Source of the DNA: MGNI01 sp964353875
GTDB lineage: Bacteria > Chloroflexota > Anaerolineae > Anaerolineales > E44-bin32
Length of the DNA stretch: 64,000 bases
Assembly (NCBI GenBank): GCA_964353875.1
Contig: CAYGXU010000002.1
Location: 1-64,000, forward strand
Direction: 5' to 3'
The translations under genes and the position numbers were made by a program. Under the pieces are notes generated by a model. That model was not told where the DNA came from, made no database searches, and worked only from the letters and a program-made list of their open reading frames with translations. The stretch's first letter is position 1. Each line of letters starts with the position of its first letter. Of this stretch, positions 51,151-61,804 are shown in pieces.

Positions 51151-54100
51151 CTAGCCGGTGGTCGGACTGGGCGAGGGGGTTTCGCTGGGAGTGGGAGTNN
51201 NNNNNNNNNNNNNNNNNNNNNNNNNNNNNNNNNNNNNNNNNNNNNNNNNNNNNNNNNNNNNNNNNNNNNNNNNNNNNNNNNNNNNNNNNNNNNNNNNNGG
51301 GAGTGGGTGTGAGCGTGGGTGTAGGTGTATCCGTGGAGGTGGGTGTGATCGTTGGCGTGGATGTGCTAGTGAATGTAGGGGTAGGTATGGGCGTGGGTGG
51401 CGCCAGATCAATCGTGAGATGGATGCGGTCTTCAGCGTTCCCGTCTTCTTGACTGCGTACGACTAGCCTTAAGGTGATCTGACCATTGCCGGCTTCATTC
51501 AGATCCCAATCCGTGAGCTGGTCAGGTTGCTCATGAGGAATGTCGCTCCAAAGAATCCGAATCCAGGTTTCTGGGTTATAGCCGATGCCGTAAGAAAGCA
51601 CCCAGTCTTTGAAATTTCCAGTCGCAGATGCCCTGCCAAATATCGGGATGGGAGAGGTGGTGATCGTGGCACTCTCTGGCGGGAATGTAAGAGAGACAAT
51701 CGGTCGCGATCTATCGGACTTGCAGGTTTCCTGGGGTATAAAGAAGATCTTATCCTCAGTGAAACCCAATTTCTCCACCCATTCTTTGCCTGCTTCATCC
51801 TCTTGTACCCATTTTCTGCCCCAGGGATCTTGGATGTCCAAACCAAATTTCTCTTTGACAAAATCAGGACATTCCTCAGAAGCTAACAGCAAAGTCCAGC
51901 TGTCAACCCAGACGTTCTGCCATAAATCCCGATCTTTGGGTAATGGTGGTTGATCGGCAGCGAATATTTCTAGACGATGTGAGGGACACCATTCTGATGG
52001 TTCAGCCCCTGAGATAGCACAGATTGCCTTCTCGATGATCCCCGCCGGCTGGATAAAGGGGCTGGGTTGACCGCCAGTGAGGTGGTCGATGGCGACCTGC
52101 ATAAAGGTGTTCCAAATAGGAGCTGCTCCTGAGAGACCGGTTGTGTCCTGCATTGGAGTCCAATCTGCATTACCAATCCATACGCCGACAGCGATATCGG
52201 GGGTATGCCCCAAAGCCCAATTGTCGCGAAAATCATTGGTCGTCCCCGTCTTCGCGGCAGCTTGAAAGGGCAGATTCAAGACGGAATTCGGACCGAACAT
52301 CGGGGTGCGAGCGTTATTATCTGAGAGGATGGAGTTGATCAAATAAGCATGTTCTGGGCGTATGACTTGCTCTCCAACAGGCGCCTCGTATTCGTACACT
52401 ACTTGATTATTGTGGTCAACGATACGGGTGATGGCGTAGGGAGCCATGCGTAATCCACTATTCGCAAAAGTTGCATAAGCCCCTGTCAGTTCTAGGAGTG
52501 TGACTTCCCCGCCACCCAGAGTGAGTGCGAGTCCATAGTCACCCCGCGTCAATGTACTAATACCCAATCTGCGGGCGAAGGGTATCAACCCATCCTCCTG
52601 CGGCGTTGAAGGGTCGTCGTAAATGCCAACGAAAGCCAACGTCTTCACCGCCGGGACATTGTATGAATTCGCAAGGGCGGATCGGACAGTCACGGGCCCA
52701 TGAAAACGATTATCGTAGTTGATCGGTTTGTACGGTGGGCGAGTATCATTCGGATTCCCAGAAGGCGGGAATTCAGAGGGGACGTCCCAAATTAGCGTGG
52801 CCGGTGTCCAACCTTTCTCAAAGGCAGCCACATAGGTAAGGGGTTTGATCGACGATCCCGGCTGGCGCGGTCGGATCGCCATATTCACTTGACCATCGAT
52901 TTCCTCGTTATAAAAGTCAGCTGAGCCAACCATTGCCAGGATGGCGCCTGTGCTCGGTTCGATCGCAACCATAGCGCCATTGGACACATGGTGATCAGCC
53001 AAAGCCTGCACTTGTTCTTTGATCAGTTGCTGCGCCTGATCCTGCAAAAAAGGATCAAGCGTGGTGTAAATCGTGAAACCAGAACGGAAGATGGTTTGAG
53101 GGTCATAGCGCTGCTCCAACTCAGAGCGAATATAGTTGACCCAATGGGGAAAACGCATTCTGAAGGTGACCGGTTCGAAATCGTAATTGGCGATTTCCGC
53201 CGCCGCCATACCTGCCTCCTCGGCAGAGACACAAATGGGCTGCGGATTATTACCAACGTAAATGCAGCCTTGCTGAGCACTGGTTGCTGCCATGAGGGAA
53301 AGTACTTGCCAATGTCGATTGAGAGTCGCTTCACGGTTAGAAAAAATGTCATATACCGAGGGCGCTTGGATCAGACCTGCCAGGAAGGAGGCCTGCGCCA
53401 GGGTGAGGTGTTCTGCAGTGGTATTGAAGTAAGTTTCTGCTGCTGCTTGAACGCCATACGCCATATTGCCGAAATAGGCTTGATTTAAATAGAGTTCAAG
53501 GATTTCATCTTTAGAATAGCGTCGGGTGATCTCGGTTGCGAGCAGCACCTCACGGATCTTACGCATCGCCGTAATTCGAGAGCGTTCTTCGGGGGCGAGC
53601 AGCAGGTTTCGAGCAATCTGTTGCGTGATGGTGGAAGCTCCGGATGCGATCCCCTGTTCTTGGTAGTTTTGCCAGAAGGCTCGCAGCATTGCAAATAGAT
53701 CAAATCCGGGATGACTATAGAATTGCGAGTCTTCCGTGGCGACTGTAGCAGCCACAATATAGGGTGAGATTTTCTCTATGGGAACGTAGGTGCGGCGGCC
53801 GGCATTGGGATCGAGGATCTCATAGAGTACATTCCCATCACGATCGAGGATGCGGGTCGTCTCAAACTGGGGAGCTTTATTTTGAATTTCTTCAACCGAG
53901 GGAAGGCCAGCCATGAGGGTGGAATATTGATATAGGCCGAAAGATGCGATGATGATCAACACGATGATGAGGATGAAGATGGCCATAATCCCCATCCGCA
54001 GCAGACAACCCCCGCAGCCGCTAGCATTGCTAAGGAAACGAGATCGAGGTTTTTTCGCTGGGGGTGGAGGGGAGGCAGAGATGTATGCTGCTCGTGTAAC

Positions 54101-54952
54101 TTGTGTGGCGCCGAGATCCTTCTCCGGGACACGTTGCGGTAAATGCCTACTTTCTGAACTGGCACTAGGCGGAGTGTCATCAAGATAGGAAAAAGACTGT
54201 TTAGTAGTTTTAAGCTGATGAGGGTAGAGCGTAGTTTCATCATCATGGATCTCATCATCGTACACAAGACCTTCATCCCGGGTGGAGGCTTTTTTCGCGG
54301 ACTGGTAGAACCAGGGAGTGGACACAGCCGAGTCCGAATCCTCAATCGGTACACCGCTGACAATCCGCCTCAGACGGTCAGCGATTTGTTTTTCTTGTGC
54401 CAGATCGGGGGCATCATCATCTTCTTGTTTAGGGTTTGGAGTGCCATCCACAGATTTACTCTCTTGATGTGATGGCGTTCGGGCAGGGTTTGTGCCCTTG
54501 AGGATCGCGGAGCTGGGAGGGGTTTGCCCAAAAGTCAGAGCATCCGGGGGATGTTCCTCTGGAATTTGTTTATCGAAAGGCTGATCCTTTGATGATGGAT
54601 CTTGTTCATGGAAATCTCGCTCTGCTGATGGCAGCTCTTTTTTTGATAAGATTTGCTCGGAATTCAACCCGTTGTCCATTGGAGAGAGTCTCCTGAAAAC
54701 CTGGACTGAGTTGCCCGCAGGATGAACTGCTCGTGGTGGTACTTCAGGTTTGTCTGCTGAATGGATATTTCTTGAGCTGATCGGTGACTCCGGTTGATCT
54801 CCTGAACGCTGCGGTTCTTCACGATCGACCGGCTTCTTACGACTTTTGCGCGGTTTTATGGACGAAGGTTGAAATGATTTAGATGAACCTTCGCCTGATT
54901 TCTTCGAAATGTTCCCATCAAAGTCAGAGTCTTCTTCCCTATCGTTTGTCAT
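51151..54952 (-). CDS. Class A penicillin-binding protein (contains assembly gap)
   Basis: About 1,270 aa. An unusually long cytoplasmic N-terminus (about 310 residues, Ser/Pro/Asp-rich) precedes one membrane helix, IMAIFILIIVLIIIASFGLY (about 319-340). The glycosyltransferase 51 domain has ATEDSQFYSHPG (about 404-415) and GASTITQQIARNLLL. The transpeptidase domain has GSSIKPLTY (about 697-705), NSYN and AAKTGTTNDF (about 897-906). The C-terminus is a Thr/Pro repeat. The frame before the N run ends wrongly downstream; the frame that continues the repeat and stops at 51151 (TPTPSETPSPSPTTG) is one base off, so the true gap is not 100 bases. Polymerises and crosslinks peptidoglycan. Confidence 0.9.
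51199..51298. other. Assembly gap (100 N)
   Basis: Exactly 100 N in the middle of a Thr/Pro-coding tandem repeat at the end of the penicillin-binding protein gene. Both flanks carry GGAGTGGG-type repeats, so the gap is a placeholder at a collapsed repeat. Confidence 0.97.
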
Positions 54953-54960
54953 TGTTCGTG

Positions 54961-54966
54961 ATTATA
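54961..54966 (-). promoter_or_regulatory. -10 element of the penicillin-binding protein gene (leaderless type)
   Basis: TATAAT at 54966-54961 is eight bases upstream of the ATG (54952) with no ribosome site in between. The -35 is poor. Suggests a leaderless transcript. Confidence 0.45.
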
Positions 54967-55019
54967 GCACTGAGATCCAATCAGAAAAGCGTCCTATTCG
55001 TCCATTCATTACGATTGCA

Positions 55020-55517
55020 TTATGGACGATTATTGTGGGCATTATGTTCCCCAGAAGGGGCACATTGAACCAGGACAGAGAAACATCCTTTCATCACGAT
55101 TTGATTGTCCTGGTTTTTTACACTCACACCCAGAATGATTACCCCGCTGCCAAGGCGGGGTAATGGCTTAGTATCCCGAACGGTGATATCGGCATGAATG
55201 CTATCACCAATAAAAACAGGCCGGCTGAACTTCCATTCCTCGATTTCTCGAAATGCAATTACGGTGCTTTCCAGGAAGCCTGTACGCGTCGCCAATCCGG
55301 TGACAATGGATAGGACCAATAAGCCATGAGCTACACGCTGACCAAAAATTGTGTTTTGTGCATAGTTCGCATCAGTGTGGATTGAATTAAAGTCGCCGGA
55401 TAACCCAGCAAAATTAATCACATCCGCTTCGGTGATTGTCCGTGCTGGTGTAGTGATCTGAAAACCATTTCGAAATTCTTCAAAATATAAACCACGACGG
55501 GATATTTGAGCCTGCAT
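55020..55517 (-). CDS. MaoC-family (R)-specific enoyl-CoA hydratase
   Basis: 165 aa hot-dog-fold protein started at ATG 55517, which has GAGGAG about 7 bases upstream; an in-frame extension to 55589 would overlap the divergent gene's promoter. The MaoC motif DFNSIHTDANYA (catalytic Asp and His of D-x4-H) and QRVAHGLLVLSIVTGL are clear. Family members hydrate trans-2-enoyl-CoA or catalyse related thioester chemistry. Divergent from the glycosidase gene, 74 bases between starts. Confidence 0.9.
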   Translation of the reverse strand: MQAQISRRGLYFEEFRNGFQITTPARTITEADVINFAGLSGDFNSIHTDANYAQNTIFGQRVAHGLLVLSIVTGLATRTGFLESTVIAFREIEEWKFSRPVFIGDSIHADITVRDTKPLPRLGSGVIILGVSVKNQDNQIVMKGCFSVLVQCAPSGEHNAHNNRP

Positions 55518-55556
55518 TTGGCACTCCTCACGGCTTTGAATAATTCTAGCACGGCT

Positions 55557-55585
55557 TTGACCTTTCGCGCTCCTCTCCGTACAAT
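55557..55585 (+). promoter_or_regulatory. Leaderless-type promoter of the glycosidase gene
   Basis: TTGACC at 55557-55562, a 17-base spacer and TACAAT at 55580-55585, which ends six bases before the ATG at 55592. The hexamers and spacing are near ideal, so transcription should start at the initiation codon. Confidence 0.7.
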
Positions 55586-55591
55586 TCACCT

Positions 55592-57988
55592 ATGCGTGAA
55601 TGGTCACTCAATTCCGAATCCCCTTTGGCGCTGCGTATTGCAGCCGATATTCGTGTTTCCCATCCGGATTACATCGACGATCAAATATGGGAATTAACCT
55701 TAAAGGGAGGCTCGCCTCCCGCAATTGCCATTCAGACATGTTATGGGTTTCGGGCGAGGGCATTACGGATCTTTCCAGGCTTCAGCCTTGGCGAGGCCGT
55801 CATAAGTGATCCAACGCAATTTCACACGGCTCCTGAAGTCAGGAGTTTCCTTCCCAATTATTTGCGCGTTGCCTTTGCGCCTTTTGCTGATTTAAGTGTT
55901 CAAGCGGAATATTGGGTTCAAGACTCAAAAGTTCTTACTGGTCGCTTCCTCCTGCGCAATCGTGGAATGGAGGAAAAGATCGTTCAATTCCGTTTGCATG
56001 CCATCCTTTGGCCGGACGACGAAGGAGAACGATTTGGTGAGTGGCAACAGATGGGTGTCAGCTCGCTGGCCGGACGGACTGGCAAATTAGCTCCCGTAGT
56101 TTTTGTGACGGGAGGGGCGGTTGTCGAGCATCTGATCTACCCGGCTTTGGTTGTTAAGATCCCTATTGCAGCAGGATCGACTAAGTCGCTCCAATGGGCT
56201 CATGCTGGTCAGGGCCAACATGAAGCCTCTTTCGAAGCAGCTCGATCGGCGGTATCTCGTCCATGGGAGCCTGAACTTGCACGACTTGAATTATTAAACA
56301 ACTCCATTGTGGATATCGAGACCGGGGATCCGGATTGGGATGCTGCTTTGAGTTTTTCTCAAATGGCGACTATCGGAAGCTATCTTGGGTCGACGCGCTC
56401 GCTGCCATTTCCGTCCTTTGTGTTGACACGTATCCCCGAGAGAGGCTATTCCCATGTGGGGGATGGCAGTGACTATAACTGGCAGTGGGATGGCCAGACC
56501 GCTCAGCATGCATATGGCCACTTTATCAATCTCTTACCCATCGCTGCGGACCTTGCTAAGAGTGTTATTCGTAATTTTCTAGCTGTACAACGTCCGGATG
56601 GCACGATTGATTGGAAACCTGGTCTGGGAGGTCAAAGGAATGGAGCGCTATGTGTCCCTCTCCTGGCGACATTGTCTTGGAAACTCTATCAAAGGACTGA
56701 CGATTCGGAATTCTTGAAAGAGTGTTTGCCAGCTTTGGTTGAATTTATGGACGTTTGGAATTCGTCAGAGCATGACCGTGACGGGGATGGTCATCCCGAG
56801 TGGGATCATACAGCCCACATGGGTTTCGATGATTGCCCTACTTTTGTCCGTTGGCAAGCCTGGGGTCAGGGGCTCGATATCACCAAAGCTGAGACTCCCG
56901 ATTTGGCTTCTTACCTCTATCGTGAATGTTGCTCCCTTCTGGCCATCGCTCGAACACTTCAACGGGAGGATCTTATATCGAAAATGGAAACCCGCGTTGA
57001 ACAACTTCGGCAAGCAGTGGAAGCAACGTGGTCTGAGGAGAAGAGCATTTATCAGCATATTGATCGCGACACCCACATTTCCACTCCTGGAGAAATACTT
57101 GGGAGCGGTCATGGAGAATTCACTCTTGAAGTCCACCGCGTCTTTCCTCAACCTGTACGAATCCTGATTCGAGCCACAAGTAAAGAAATCCACACCCATG
57201 CCGTGCAAGCGTTTATCTATGGGCGCGGAAGGCGAGGTCGTCACCGAGTGGAGCGCCTACAAGAACAGCACTTTCAATGGTTCATGACCTTGGGGACAGC
57301 AACAAGCGAGAAAACATATATGGAGGTCGAGCGGATCGAGGTGCGCGGTTTAAGCGAAGCCTTTGAGACTGTCATCTCAACCGCGGATTACACTCGCCAG
57401 GATATCAGCCTATTATTACCGCTTTGGGCTGGGATTCCCGATCCATTTCGAGCGGAGAAGCTGGTTCGAGGGACGATCATGGACCCAAATCGATTTTGGC
57501 GACCTTATGGGATCGCCGCTTGCTCTGCCCAGGATCCGGCATATCCATTTGCCAATCCACAGGGCTCAGGCGCTATTTCCATGCTCTGGAATAGCATGCT
57601 CGTAGAGGGTTTGCTTGATTATGGTTATGATCAAGAAGCGGCTGAATTGATTACTCGGTTGATGCAGGCCACGATCCGTTCCTTGCGTGAGGAGAAAGCC
57701 TTTCGAGAATACTACAACGCGGAGAATGGCTCAGGCATCGGAGAACGAGATCATCTTGCTGGATTGGCTCCGGTCGGTCTTTTTCTACGAACTTTGGGCG
57801 TGTATCTCATTAGTCCGGATCGAATGGTTCTACGGGGTGTCCATCCCTTCCCATGGGCGGTTACGGTTCGTTGGATGGGGGTGGTGATCCATTGTTTTTC
57901 GGATCGGAAAGTGGTGATCTTCAATGATGGTGCGCGGCTCGAGATTGAGGGCGAAGAATTTCAGTTGGTTGAGCGGCGTGAACAATAA
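55592..57988 (+). CDS. Large six-hairpin glycoside hydrolase-like protein (GH63/MGH1-like)
   Basis: 798 aa. The N-terminal 230 residues are beta-rich (sugar-mutarotase-like). The middle is an (alpha/alpha)6-barrel type domain with WNSSEHDRDGDGHPEWDH and FVRWQAWGQGLD, then DPNRFWRPYG and PQGSGAISMLWNSMLVEGLLDYGY, and EYYNAENGSG near the end. This arrangement is that of amylo-alpha-glucosidase, GH63 and mannosylglycerate-hydrolase-like proteins. Catalytic carboxylates cannot be fixed by eye. No signal peptide, so it is cytosolic. Close to a leaderless-type promoter, and divergent from the MaoC gene. Confidence 0.75.
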   Translation: MREWSLNSESPLALRIAADIRVSHPDYIDDQIWELTLKGGSPPAIAIQTCYGFRARALRIFPGFSLGEAVISDPTQFHTAPEVRSFLPNYLRVAFAPFADLSVQAEYWVQDSKVLTGRFLLRNRGMEEKIVQFRLHAILWPDDEGERFGEWQQMGVSSLAGRTGKLAPVVFVTGGAVVEHLIYPALVVKIPIAAGSTKSLQWAHAGQGQHEASFEAARSAVSRPWEPELARLELLNNSIVDIETGDPDWDAALSFSQMATIGSYLGSTRSLPFPSFVLTRIPERGYSHVGDGSDYNWQWDGQTAQHAYGHFINLLPIAADLAKSVIRNFLAVQRPDGTIDWKPGLGGQRNGALCVPLLATLSWKLYQRTDDSEFLKECLPALVEFMDVWNSSEHDRDGDGHPEWDHTAHMGFDDCPTFVRWQAWGQGLDITKAETPDLASYLYRECCSLLAIARTLQREDLISKMETRVEQLRQAVEATWSEEKSIYQHIDRDTHISTPGEILGSGHGEFTLEVHRVFPQPVRILIRATSKEIHTHAVQAFIYGRGRRGRHRVERLQEQHFQWFMTLGTATSEKTYMEVERIEVRGLSEAFETVISTADYTRQDISLLLPLWAGIPDPFRAEKLVRGTIMDPNRFWRPYGIAACSAQDPAYPFANPQGSGAISMLWNSMLVEGLLDYGYDQEAAELITRLMQATIRSLREEKAFREYYNAENGSGIGERDHLAGLAPVGLFLRTLGVYLISPDRMVLRGVHPFPWAVTVRWMGVVIHCFSDRKVVIFNDGARLEIEGEEFQLVERREQ

Positions 57989-58257
57989 ATTGGGGATGAT
58001 CTTTTCGAACCTTTACCTTATTTGATATGGCACCTGGGATCGCAATCTCTTTGCCATGTGAATATGGTTGTTATCCCACTGACGAAAAAACGAAAATGAG
58101 GACTTGTATACTTTGGCATGATTTCTATTCTTGCTGAGGGTATCAGAATGAAGACAAGCTGTTACAGCGATTTATTCCCAACTTGACAGTCGAGTCTAGC
58201 TAAGTTTTTCAGGAACAGCATTCATGTTGCGTGCCTTACCTGCGTGTGGATTGTGAA

Positions 58258-59517
58258 CTATGTAAGATTTCTCGTCTCCTTAAAGAAGACCAAAGCAAGT
58301 AGTGTCAGCAGAGCCGTCCCAATACCTGTAGCCAGCAGCGCATTTGTCGCGCCGATATGATCTCCGATTGAACCGATCAAAAGCGATCCAAGGGGGTAAA
58401 AACCGCCTAATGCCCAGGTGTAACTACTGATCACTCTCCCTCGTAACTCATTGGGAACGAGTAATTGAATGAGTGTATTGGTTAACGCAAGCTGGCTGAT
58501 GATGGCGAAGCCTGCAGCCACCAGAGCAAGGAAGGCGAAGATCGGTTGCCTTGCCAGAGCCAAGCCAACAATGGAGAGCGCCAAGAGCATTCGGCTGGCG
58601 ATGAGTAGATGACCCTTATGGAGCGAATCGCCTCTCACAGCCAATGAAAGGGCGCCGATTAATGCGCCTGCTCCCTGAGCTGCCATCAGGCTGCCAAAGC
58701 CCTCAGCCCCCGTCTGCAAAACATCTTGGGCAATGACGGGAAGCAAAACCAGATATGGAAAGCCGATAATACCGAAGAGAGCAATCATCGCAACCAGTCC
58801 CAGGATCTGTCTCTGGCCGAATAAGTATTGCATCCCGGTCCAGAGGGAGCGAAAGCCGTTCTCTCCAGTATTCGGACGATCAAAGGGCGGCATGCGCATA
58901 AGCAATAGCCCTGCAATCACCGCAAAATAACTCACAGCATTGATGCTGAATGCGGGGGCTTCTCCCAGGCGCGCGACGATAAACCCTCCAATCGCCGGAC
59001 CGATGATCCTGGCTCCGTTGAAGACCGAGGAGTTTAACGCGATGGCATTCATCAGATCCTTTCGTTTTACCAAGTCTGTGTAAAAAGCCTGGCGAGCGGG
59101 CATGTCCAATGCATTACCGATGCCCATGAGCAAAGCCAAGAGAATGATATGCTGGTACTGAATCACATCCAGATATGAAAGTAGTGCCAAGGCGGCTGCC
59201 CCGAGGCTAAACCAACTCTGCGTGATGATGAGTAATAAGCGGCGAGGTAAGCGGTCAACGATCACTCCCATAAAGAGCGAGAGAAGCAAGACAGGAAGAA
59301 AGCCAGCGAAAACAACCGTGCCGAGCTTTAATTGTGAACCAGTAAGTCGGTAAACGAGCCACTGCTGGGCAGTGGATTGCATCCAGACGCCGATCAATGA
59401 GATTAGCTGACCGAAGAAAAATAGGCGAAAGTTGCGATAACGAAGTGCCTTTAGCCCCTCAGGCCAGCGCAATCCGAGCTGGAGGTAGGGGGATATTTGG
59501 GGCGGAAATGGTCGCAA
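58258..59517 (-). CDS. MFS transporter (EntS/MFS_3-like)
   Basis: 419 aa with about 12 hydrophobic segments. The N-terminus LRYRNFRLFFFGQLISLIGVWMQSTAQQW and VDRLPRRLLLII (motif-A-like) match the MFS_3 group that includes enterobactin exporter EntS. Substrate is unknown. It begins 17 bases after the AMMECR1-family gene and is probably co-transcribed with it. Confidence 0.9.
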   Translation of the reverse strand: MRPFPPQISPYLQLGLRWPEGLKALRYRNFRLFFFGQLISLIGVWMQSTAQQWLVYRLTGSQLKLGTVVFAGFLPVLLLSLFMGVIVDRLPRRLLLIITQSWFSLGAAALALLSYLDVIQYQHIILLALLMGIGNALDMPARQAFYTDLVKRKDLMNAIALNSSVFNGARIIGPAIGGFIVARLGEAPAFSINAVSYFAVIAGLLLMRMPPFDRPNTGENGFRSLWTGMQYLFGQRQILGLVAMIALFGIIGFPYLVLLPVIAQDVLQTGAEGFGSLMAAQGAGALIGALSLAVRGDSLHKGHLLIASRMLLALSIVGLALARQPIFAFLALVAAGFAIISQLALTNTLIQLLVPNELRGRVISSYTWALGGFYPLGSLLIGSIGDHIGATNALLATGIGTALLTLLALVFFKETRNLT

Positions 59518-59534
59518 AGGTACCTCAATGGATT

Positions 59535-60128
59535 TCAGAGTTGGCTTGAGGAAGGCGTCCCCTCATGGATGGTCTCCACTTGATAGACGAACACATCTGG
59601 GTGACCTTGCCTCCATGCATCTGAACTAAGGCCGGCTTTCTCGCAGAGCATGGTTAAGAACATGGAGGGAGAGGAGATTTTCTCCCACACTTGTGGTAGG
59701 AAAGTAGCGCGTCGTGAACGATCACTTATGATCACGCCATCGATCCCAGGTCGTAGGAGCTGAAGCAATTCATCTGCATCGCGATATTCAAGTTTTTGTG
59801 GCTGATTCAAAAGAGAAATTTCAATTTGAATAAGATTCACCTCTTCCGGGGTGACAGGCGGGAAACGAAAGTCATGCAGTGCAGCAGCCATGGCATGTTG
59901 TCGTACATCTTCCGCCAGAGGCAATTGGGCTTCCAGGGTGCCGATACACCCCCGCAGGGCATTACCGCTTGTGAGGGTTACGAAGCTAGCTCCCTGTTCC
60001 TGTAGCAGCTTTGGGAGTGTACTGAGATCGAGCGCTGCAAGCTGCTTTCTCTCAGCAGCTGCGCGCAGCGCATCGCGAGCTAATACGAGTAATTTCGTTT
60101 TCATATCTTCAGGTAACAACGATCTCAC
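59535..60128 (-). CDS. AMMECR1-domain protein (AmmeMemoRadiSam system protein A)
   Basis: 197 aa. The hallmark LRGCIGTLEAQLPLAEDV is present, as are DFRFPPVTPEEVNLIQIEISLL, IDGVIISDRSRRATFLPQVWEK and a C-terminal PDVFVYQVETI. In AmmeMemoRadiSam loci this protein pairs with a Memo-like and a radical SAM protein, but neither is in the window. Starts are GTG 60128 or ATG 60104; neither has a clear ribosome site. Followed by the MFS gene. Function unknown. Confidence 0.9.
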   Translation of the reverse strand: MRSLLPEDMKTKLLVLARDALRAAAERKQLAALDLSTLPKLLQEQGASFVTLTSGNALRGCIGTLEAQLPLAEDVRQHAMAAALHDFRFPPVTPEEVNLIQIEISLLNQPQKLEYRDADELLQLLRPGIDGVIISDRSRRATFLPQVWEKISSPSMFLTMLCEKAGLSSDAWRQGHPDVFVYQVETIHEGTPSSSQL

Positions 60129-60242
60129 CTCAACTCTATCGAATGATCAATAGGATTTCTTCGAGCTTTCTTGAAGCGCATCAGCTCTGAAATGCTTCCT
60201 ATGTGAATAAGCGCTAGACATCGGCTTGCCAGTTCTTCTTGA

Positions 60243-61229
60243 TCAAGACGAATGAGATTGATTTTCATCCATCATACTGTCCGTCGCATCGGGGGTCAAG
60301 TGGTGATCGGACTCGAAGAGCACTCGCAGGACGCAATGGTAGAAAGAGGACAAATCCGTAAGACCATGTGAAAAGCGCTCGCGTGCTTTCGCCTCACCGA
60401 TTATTATAGCGGGGACAGGATTTCGAGTATGGCCGTGTGCGCCTGTATCTTCAAGATTGCCGTGATCAGAAATAAGGAGAATAAGATCACGATCCAACTC
60501 CCACGCTTGGACCAAGCCCTCAAGTACATGATCGAAGTTTTCGAGAAGGTTGACGATTTCCTGGTAGGTTCCCCGATGGCCGGCATAATCCCCAAGCCAG
60601 TAATCAAACCAACTCAGATGGGTCCGCTGGCCAAGCAAGGCCAAACATGTACCTGCTTCCCGAGGTGAGCAGGTTGGAATAGGAGGGAAATCAGGTTGCG
60701 CCATCCAACCCTCGCCTGTGAAATCCGGCGATAGGGCATGGCCATTTTGAAGGTCCTCAGCCGTAGAGAGCGTCAAGCCAGTGGCGGAAAACGCCATAGG
60801 GATGGCTGAGTAAAGCCGGTGCTTGCTACGAATTGCTTCGAAATAACGGGGAGGATACGCATTTAACAACGCTGTCGAGCCACCCCTGCGTTGCACTTCA
60901 AGGAAGAGATTGTTTTCATGAAGTGCTTTAATAATGGCTGGATTCGGCTTAGGGCCGTAGTGCTGACCTAATTCGGCTGCTAAATTGCGTCCCGTTAGCA
61001 GAGCCGCCTGCCCTGTGGCGGATTGCGGCACCCCAGAAATACCCATTTGAGCATCCACAGCAAATAGAGAAGCCCGTGCGCCTACGAAGGGCGCGCTGTC
61101 GACGATAAGACGATGCCCCTCGAGGAGAGCTTCGAGGAAAGGCATGTGTACCCCCACGAGGGGATTCGTGTTTGGACAATTTGGGCCGAGGCCGAGACCA
61201 TCAAAGAAAAGGACGAAAATCCGCGGCAT
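60243..61229 (-). CDS. Alkaline-phosphatase-superfamily metalloenzyme (phosphoglycerate-mutase/nucleotide-pyrophosphatase type)
   Basis: 328 aa. The N-terminal metal site FFDGLGLG (Asp10), a second ligand zone SATGQAALLTG, then WFDYWLGDYAGHRG and LLISDHGNLEDTGAHGHTRNP give the two-metal pattern of this superfamily (phosphoglycerate mutase iPGM, phosphopentomutase). The substrate is not identified. It is translationally coupled: its start shares a base with the stop of the upstream methyltransferase gene (61229). Third gene of the thioredoxin-methyltransferase unit. Confidence 0.8.
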   Translation of the reverse strand: MPRIFVLFFDGLGLGPNCPNTNPLVGVHMPFLEALLEGHRLIVDSAPFVGARASLFAVDAQMGISGVPQSATGQAALLTGRNLAAELGQHYGPKPNPAIIKALHENNLFLEVQRRGGSTALLNAYPPRYFEAIRSKHRLYSAIPMAFSATGLTLSTAEDLQNGHALSPDFTGEGWMAQPDFPPIPTCSPREAGTCLALLGQRTHLSWFDYWLGDYAGHRGTYQEIVNLLENFDHVLEGLVQAWELDRDLILLISDHGNLEDTGAHGHTRNPVPAIIIGEAKARERFSHGLTDLSSFYHCVLRVLFESDHHLTPDATDSMMDENQSHSS

Positions 61230-61804
61230 TATGCAAGGCGCCTCATCTTGATCCAGGCGGAAGGTCGTTGTCCGGCAGTGTCGTGACCAATAGTCAATTC
61301 AACCGTCTTAAAACCATCTTGAAAGAGTAAATTAATGGCGTCAATGGTCGGCAGATTGGCGTTTGCCCCTGTCTCGATACCGATCCAAGTGTAGAGTAGG
61401 TAAGTTCCAGCTGGCTGGAGAACTTGATGAAGGTTTTTTACATAAAGTCTACGACTGAGATGGGAGAGGCTGTGGAAACAACCGATGTCGAGCACAAAAT
61501 CGAAGTGCTCGTCGATATTGCCCAGATCGGAGACATTGCCTTGGTGGAAGAGAGCTTGCACACCGGCGTGTTTAGCTTTCTTGCGTGCTCTCCAGATGGC
61601 GAGAGACGAGATATCTGTCCCAATCACTTGCCATCCATGTTGGGCGAGGGCGATGACATTCGTCCCTGTTCCGCAACCTAGATCGAGTGCTCGACCCGCG
61701 GGGGCGTTCCTTATGAACTCTAAGAGTTCCGGTGGGGAGATACCCTTGTCCCATGGGGTTTTTCTAATAAAATAGCTAAGCTCAAAGAGCAGGCGTCGGA
61801 TCAT
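61229..61804 (-). CDS. Class I SAM-dependent methyltransferase
   Basis: 191 aa. Motif I is ALDLGCGTGTNVIALAQHG; motif II IGTDISSLAIWRA; FVLDIGCFHSLSHLS and LLYTWIG follow. The beginning MIRRLLFELSYFIRKTPWD is an amphipathic lead. It overlaps the thioredoxin gene stop by four bases (ATGA at 61804-61801) and ends at the start of the metalloenzyme gene, so the three form one operon. Substrate unknown. Confidence 0.9.
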   Translation of the reverse strand: MIRRLLFELSYFIRKTPWDKGISPPELLEFIRNAPAGRALDLGCGTGTNVIALAQHGWQVIGTDISSLAIWRARKKAKHAGVQALFHQGNVSDLGNIDEHFDFVLDIGCFHSLSHLSRRLYVKNLHQVLQPAGTYLLYTWIGIETGANANLPTIDAINLLFQDGFKTVELTIGHDTAGQRPSAWIKMRRLA

